NCBI GenBank assembly: GCA_030432925.1
Contig: JAUILT010000022.1
Span: 1-36,848, forward strand
Origin: Bdellovibrionia bacterium
GTDB taxonomy: Bacteria > Bdellovibrionota > Bdellovibrionia > Bdellovibrionales > UBA1609
Length of the DNA stretch: 36,848 bases
Reading direction: 5' to 3'
Below are positions 33,616 through 36,848 of the stretch, piece after piece (the stretch's first letter is position 1; each line of letters opens with the position of its first letter). A model generated the notes under the pieces. It was not told where the DNA came from. It did not search any database and worked only from the letters and a program-made list of their open reading frames with translations. A program made the translations under genes and the position numbers.

Positions 33616-33945
33616 TCAAACTCCGAAGGAAGCGCCACACCCACAGGTCTTTGTGGCATTTGGGTTCACAAAGACAAACCCCTGTCCGTTGAGCCCTCCT
33701 TCAAAATCCAAGGTCATGCCCAGGAGATAGAGAAGAGATTGGGAGTCCACAATCACTTTGGTCTGGTGACTTTCAAAAATTTTGTCACCTTCCTTGGCTT
33801 CTGTATCAAAGTCCATTTTATAGGACCAACCAGAGCAGCCCCCTTTTTTTACAAGAACACGTAGCATCGCCTTTGCTGGGTTCAACCCCTCTTCACCAAT
33901 CAGGTGGGCGATTTGCTGAGATGCTTTTTCCGTGACTTGAATCAT
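33616..33945 (-). CDS. erpA: A-type iron-sulfur carrier (ErpA/IscA family)
   Basis: 109 residues, normal for the family. The three ligand cysteines are in place: Cys37 in KKGGCSGWSYKMDF and Cys101/Cys103 in TKTCGCGASFGV. VTEKASQQI at the start and DFEGGLNGQGFVFVNPNA before the CGC motif are also typical. A-type carriers receive clusters from the scaffold and deliver them to apo-proteins. It lies 47 bases downstream of iscS in the same direction, probably co-transcribed. Assignment among ErpA, IscA and SufA cannot be settled by eye; no IscU or IscR gene is visible here. Confidence 0.93.
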   Translation of the reverse strand: MIQVTEKASQQIAHLIGEEGLNPAKAMLRVLVKKGGCSGWSYKMDFDTEAKEGDKIFESHQTKVIVDSQSLLYLLGMTLDFEGGLNGQGFVFVNPNATKTCGCGASFGV

Positions 33946-33992
33946 AACGCTCCTTTAAGAACTTCTACTATTATATCATATTTGGGGAAGTC

Positions 33993-35156
33993 TCAATAAA
34001 TAGCTGAAATTTTAGAGTTTTTCTGTACCATTGCAATGATTTTATCAGCAGCTGTTTGAATATTCTCTGCTGTGGTCATGCGCCCTAGCCCTATTCGAAT
34101 GGTGGCTCGAGCCAAAGACTCCGGTCGTCCTAGGGCCGTGATCACGTGAGAGGGCTTTCCACTGGCTGATGTACAGGCGGACCCACTGCTGAGGGCCAGT
34201 CCACTCAAACCCAGGGTAAAAACATCTGCAGACAGGCCTTCAAACGAAAAACTGGCATTATTGGGAAGTCGCTCCTTGGGATGGCCATTGAGTAAGGTGC
34301 CGGGACACTCTTCAAGCACCTTTTCAATCAATTGATCTCGCAATTGTACTAGTCTTTTGGATTCTTCGGGCATTTTTTCATGAGCAATCTGGCAGGCTTC
34401 AGCCAATCCCACAATTCCAGGAACATTCAGGGTTCCAGGACGGAGGCCAGCTTCTTGTTCTCCACCACAAATCAGGTTTTTTAACTGAATGCATGGATTT
34501 TTTTTTCGCAAAAATAAAGCGCCAATCCCTTTGGGGCCATAAATTTTATGACCTGATATGGATAGCAGGTCCACGGGCAGGTGTTTTAGATCCAGTGGAA
34601 TTTTTCCCACAGCCTGAGCGGCATCGGTATGAAAAAGTATATCTTTGCTTTTGAGTTGTTCGGCTATCTCTGCGATAGGATGAAGAGTTCCGATTTCATT
34701 ATTGGCCATCATTAGTGAGACCAAGCGGGTGTGTGGCCTGAGGGCTTTTTCAACCTGGTGGGGAGTGATCTGACCTTTTTCATTCACGGGAAGAACTGTT
34801 ACTTCTGCCCCCAGTTCTTCAGCCATTTCAAACACTTCTAGGACGGCTTTATGTTCTGTGTTGGCGGTGATAATGTGAGTTCTTTGAGGAAGGAACTGAC
34901 GAACAGTTCCAATGATGGCCATATTGTTGCTTTCTGTGGCTCCGCTGGTCCAGATAATCTCAGAAGGATGGCAGTTTAAGACTTTGGCCAGCTGTTCCCG
35001 GGCTCTTTTCACGGCCCTGTTCGCGGCCCATCCGTAGGGATGGGAGGAGCTAGAGGCATTTCCAAACTCTTCGACAAAGTAGGGTTTCATGGCCTCAAAA
35101 ACAAGAGGGTCCATAGGAGTCGTAGCGTTATAGTCTAGGTAGATGGGCTTTTCCAT
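33993..35156 (-). CDS. iscS: Cysteine desulfurase (IscS/NifS family)
   Basis: 387 residues. The N terminus is YLDYNATTPMDP. PLP-binding Lys204 sits in SGHKIYGPKGIGAL, the PLP phosphate site is in TSGATESNNMAI, and the active-site cysteine Cys328 lies in a long mobile loop, SSGSACTSASGKPSHV, the group I (IscS/NifS) form. It removes sulfur from cysteine, giving alanine and a persulfide for Fe-S clusters and tRNA thiolation. No clear ribosome binding site precedes ATG 35156. A TTGCCC-N17-TAGATT promoter candidate ends only eight bases upstream of the start, so the mRNA may be nearly leaderless. It is divergent from nrdJ. Confidence 0.95.
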   Translation of the reverse strand: MEKPIYLDYNATTPMDPLVFEAMKPYFVEEFGNASSSSHPYGWAANRAVKRAREQLAKVLNCHPSEIIWTSGATESNNMAIIGTVRQFLPQRTHIITANTEHKAVLEVFEMAEELGAEVTVLPVNEKGQITPHQVEKALRPHTRLVSLMMANNEIGTLHPIAEIAEQLKSKDILFHTDAAQAVGKIPLDLKHLPVDLLSISGHKIYGPKGIGALFLRKKNPCIQLKNLICGGEQEAGLRPGTLNVPGIVGLAEACQIAHEKMPEESKRLVQLRDQLIEKVLEECPGTLLNGHPKERLPNNASFSFEGLSADVFTLGLSGLALSSGSACTSASGKPSHVITALGRPESLARATIRIGLGRMTTAENIQTAADKIIAMVQKNSKISAIY

Positions 35157-35271
35157 GGGTTCTTAATCTAGTCGGCCATTGGGGTCAGGGCAAGGCGAAC
35201 CTGAAACCAACTCAAATTTACATCGACTTCAGGTTGAGATACTCTGAGGTTGAGCAGGGGAGGATTTATTT
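35157..35271. promoter_or_regulatory. Divergent iscS/nrdJ promoter region with repeats
   Basis: For nrdJ, TTTACA (35217-35222), 17 bases and TACTCT (35240-35245) form a plausible promoter, and AGGGGAGGA (35255-35263) is a good ribosome binding site. An inverted repeat AACCTGAA (35198-35205) / TTCAGGTT (35228-35235) and a direct repeat AGGTTGAG (35231-35238 and 35247-35254) surround the promoter. No cobalamin riboswitch B12 box and no NrdR-box palindrome is seen. Confidence 0.4.
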
Positions 35272-36848
35272 TTGAGCCTTATTCGATCATTTTTTGTGCA
35301 ATCTGACCGGTGTCCCTTAGAGTCTGTTGCCTGGGTGCAAAAAACCTCAAAAATTGTGGGTGACAATGGAGAGGTGACCTTTAGTCAGGAGCAGGTGGAA
35401 GCTCCAGAGTTCTGGAGCCAAACGGCCGTCGATGTAGCAGTAAGTAAATACTTGAGAAAAGCCGGTGTTCCCCAAATGGATGGTAGCAAAGGGGCAGAAA
35501 CCTCCGTGAAGGCATTGATACAGCGAGTGGTTGGTCGAATCGTTGAAGTCGGCATTCACGAAGAGTATTTTGAAAGCCTAGAGGAAGCTGAAGTATTTTC
35601 CCGGGAGCTAAAGTATATTTTGGTGCATCAATTGGGGGCGTTTAACTCTCCGGTTTGGTTTAACTGTGGTCTATTTCAAAGTTACGGTATCAGGGGCTCA
35701 GGAGCTGCGTATCGTTGGAGTTCTTTAGAAAACAAAGCCATCAAAACAGAGAGTGCCTATGAGTATCCGCAGACTTCTGCGTGTTTTATTCAAAGTGTGG
35801 ATGACCAATTAGAGAGTATTTTTGAATTGGTAAAAAAAGAAGCTCGGATTTTTAAATATGGATCAGGAACCGGAACCAACTTTTCAAAGATTCGCGGATA
35901 CCAGGAGCCATTGGACGGAGGGGGATACTCTTCGGGTTTGATGGCTTTTCTGGAGGTCTTTGATCGAGGTGCCGGTGCTACCAAATCTGGTGGTGTCACT
36001 CGTCGAGCCGCTAAAATGGTGTGTCTGGACGCAGATCATCCTGAGATCAAAGACTTTGTACAGTGGAAAGTGCGTGAAGAAAAAAAAGCTCGCACTTTGA
36101 TGGCTTCAGGGATGGGGTCTCATTTTGAAGAGGAGTCCTATAGGTCTGTTTCTGGGCAAAACTCCAATAATTCGGTTCGCCTGACGGATGAGTTTTTTCA
36201 ACGTTTACAAAATAATGAAAATTGGAAAACCAAAGCCCGCACAGATGGATCAGTGATTGACGAGTTTCCTGCCAGTGAACTTTGGGATCTGATTGTGAAA
36301 TGTGCCTGGGAGTGTGCAGATCCGGGTGTGCAGTTTGATACCACCATTCAAAACTGGAATACTTGTAAAAGCAGTGGGCGGATCAATGCTAGTAACCCCT
36401 GTTCGGAGTATATGTTCCTGGATGAAACGGCCTGTAACCTGGCATCGATCAACCTTGTGAAATTCTTAGAGGCCTCAGGGACAATGAATTGGGAGTCCTT
36501 TCATCATACGACTCGTATGTTGTTTATTGCCCAAGATATTCTTGTGTCAGCATCAAGTTATCCCACTTCAGATATTTGTGAAAAGGTCCACCGATATCGA
36601 CCCCTGGGTTTGGGCTACACGAATCTTGGATCATTTTTGATGCGTAAGGGCCTGGTTTATGGAAGCCTTCCAGCCTGTGAATGGACGGCATTGATCACTG
36701 CAGAAATGCAATTGACTGCACAAAACACCAGCCGTCAATTGGCTTCTCGATTGGCTCCATTTCCGGAGTTTGAACGGAATAAAAAAAGTATCCAAGGAGT
36801 TTTTGTTCAACATGTTTTGGCGTTAAAACCTTTCTTAAAATCAGACTC
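35272..36848 (+). CDS. nrdJ: Adenosylcobalamin-dependent ribonucleotide reductase, class II (3' end outside window)
   Basis: About 525 residues visible, from TTG 35272 with AGGGGAGGA eight bases upstream; no ATG or GTG fits better. NrdJ-type segments include ALIQRVVGRIVEVGIHEEYF, QLGAFNSPVWFNCGL, FKYGSGTGTNFSKIRG and GGVTRRAAKMV. The active-site cysteine pair partner is Cys171 (TSACFIQSVDDQ), and the radical-site motif Asn375-x-Cys377-x-Glu379 is in NPCSEYMFLDETACNLASIN. Full-length relatives are often near 1,000 residues or longer, so much of the C-terminal part is missing here. The enzyme makes deoxyribonucleotides without oxygen, using B12 to generate the thiyl radical. It is divergent from iscS. 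Confidence 0.95.
   Translation, partial: MSLIRSFFVQSDRCPLESVAWVQKTSKIVGDNGEVTFSQEQVEAPEFWSQTAVDVAVSKYLRKAGVPQMDGSKGAETSVKALIQRVVGRIVEVGIHEEYFESLEEAEVFSRELKYILVHQLGAFNSPVWFNCGLFQSYGIRGSGAAYRWSSLENKAIKTESAYEYPQTSACFIQSVDDQLESIFELVKKEARIFKYGSGTGTNFSKIRGYQEPLDGGGYSSGLMAFLEVFDRGAGATKSGGVTRRAAKMVCLDADHPEIKDFVQWKVREEKKARTLMASGMGSHFEEESYRSVSGQNSNNSVRLTDEFFQRLQNNENWKTKARTDGSVIDEFPASELWDLIVKCAWECADPGVQFDTTIQNWNTCKSSGRINASNPCSEYMFLDETACNLASINLVKFLEASGTMNWESFHHTTRMLFIAQDILVSASSYPTSDICEKVHRYRPLGLGYTNLGSFLMRKGLVYGSLPACEWTALITAEMQLTAQNTSRQLASRLAPFPEFERNKKSIQGVFVQHVLALKPFLKSD

Noticed and set aside
35157-35271. Cobalamin riboswitch for the B12-dependent reductase
   Set aside because: The leader is too short and has no B12-box sequence.

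Overview
The window looks like chromosomal DNA of a Gram-negative predator-type bacterium of the Bdellovibrionota (Bdellovibrio-like). Supporting signs are an aerotolerance bat operon, periplasmic lytic transglycosylases with LysM repeats, a B12-dependent ribonucleotide reductase, an FtsY with an N-terminal membrane helix, frequent TTG/GTG starts, and a free-standing c-di-GMP-I (GEMM) riboswitch RNA of the kind described in Bdellovibrio as merRNA. The lineage is inferred from gene content; no marker rRNA is present.

Layout. 1-4013: batA (3' end), batB, batC and batD, overlapping on the + strand. 4031-8364: two lytic transglycosylases, a soluble Slt-type enzyme and an MltD-like lipoprotein with five LysM repeats. 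8384-8768: on the minus strand, a structured noncoding RNA with its own promoter candidate, a GEMM-I aptamer and a strong intrinsic terminator, with no gene downstream. 8860-10094: mrp (-), divergent from a small membrane protein with a degenerate J-like domain. 10254-17897: glyS, ppdK and smc, tightly packed. 17934-20933: a large hybrid histidine kinase (-). 21133-22332: ftsY (+), overlapping tail to tail with an orphan histidine kinase (-).

23423-25968 reads like an accessory island. It has a GNAT-like acyltransferase candidate and a heme-oxygenase-fold diiron oxidase candidate on the + strand, facing an XRE-type HTH gene and a PAS-domain gene on the minus strand. Two copies of the palindrome AAAACA-N5-TGTTTT lie in the promoter region. 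26103-27770 is a Na+/phosphate cotransporter.

27981-32390 is a housekeeping run: zapA, 5-formyltetrahydrofolate cyclo-ligase, rny (RNase Y with a degenerate HD site), tyrS and a [2Fe-2S] ferredoxin with a basic tail. 32406-35156 (-) holds an MscS channel, an A-type Fe-S carrier and iscS. The window ends inside nrdJ (+).

The strongest unusual elements are the stand-alone c-di-GMP riboswitch RNA, the RNase Y homologue lacking HD catalytic residues, and the acyltransferase/diiron oxidase pair with its candidate operators. No rRNA, tRNA, CRISPR array or insertion sequence was seen.
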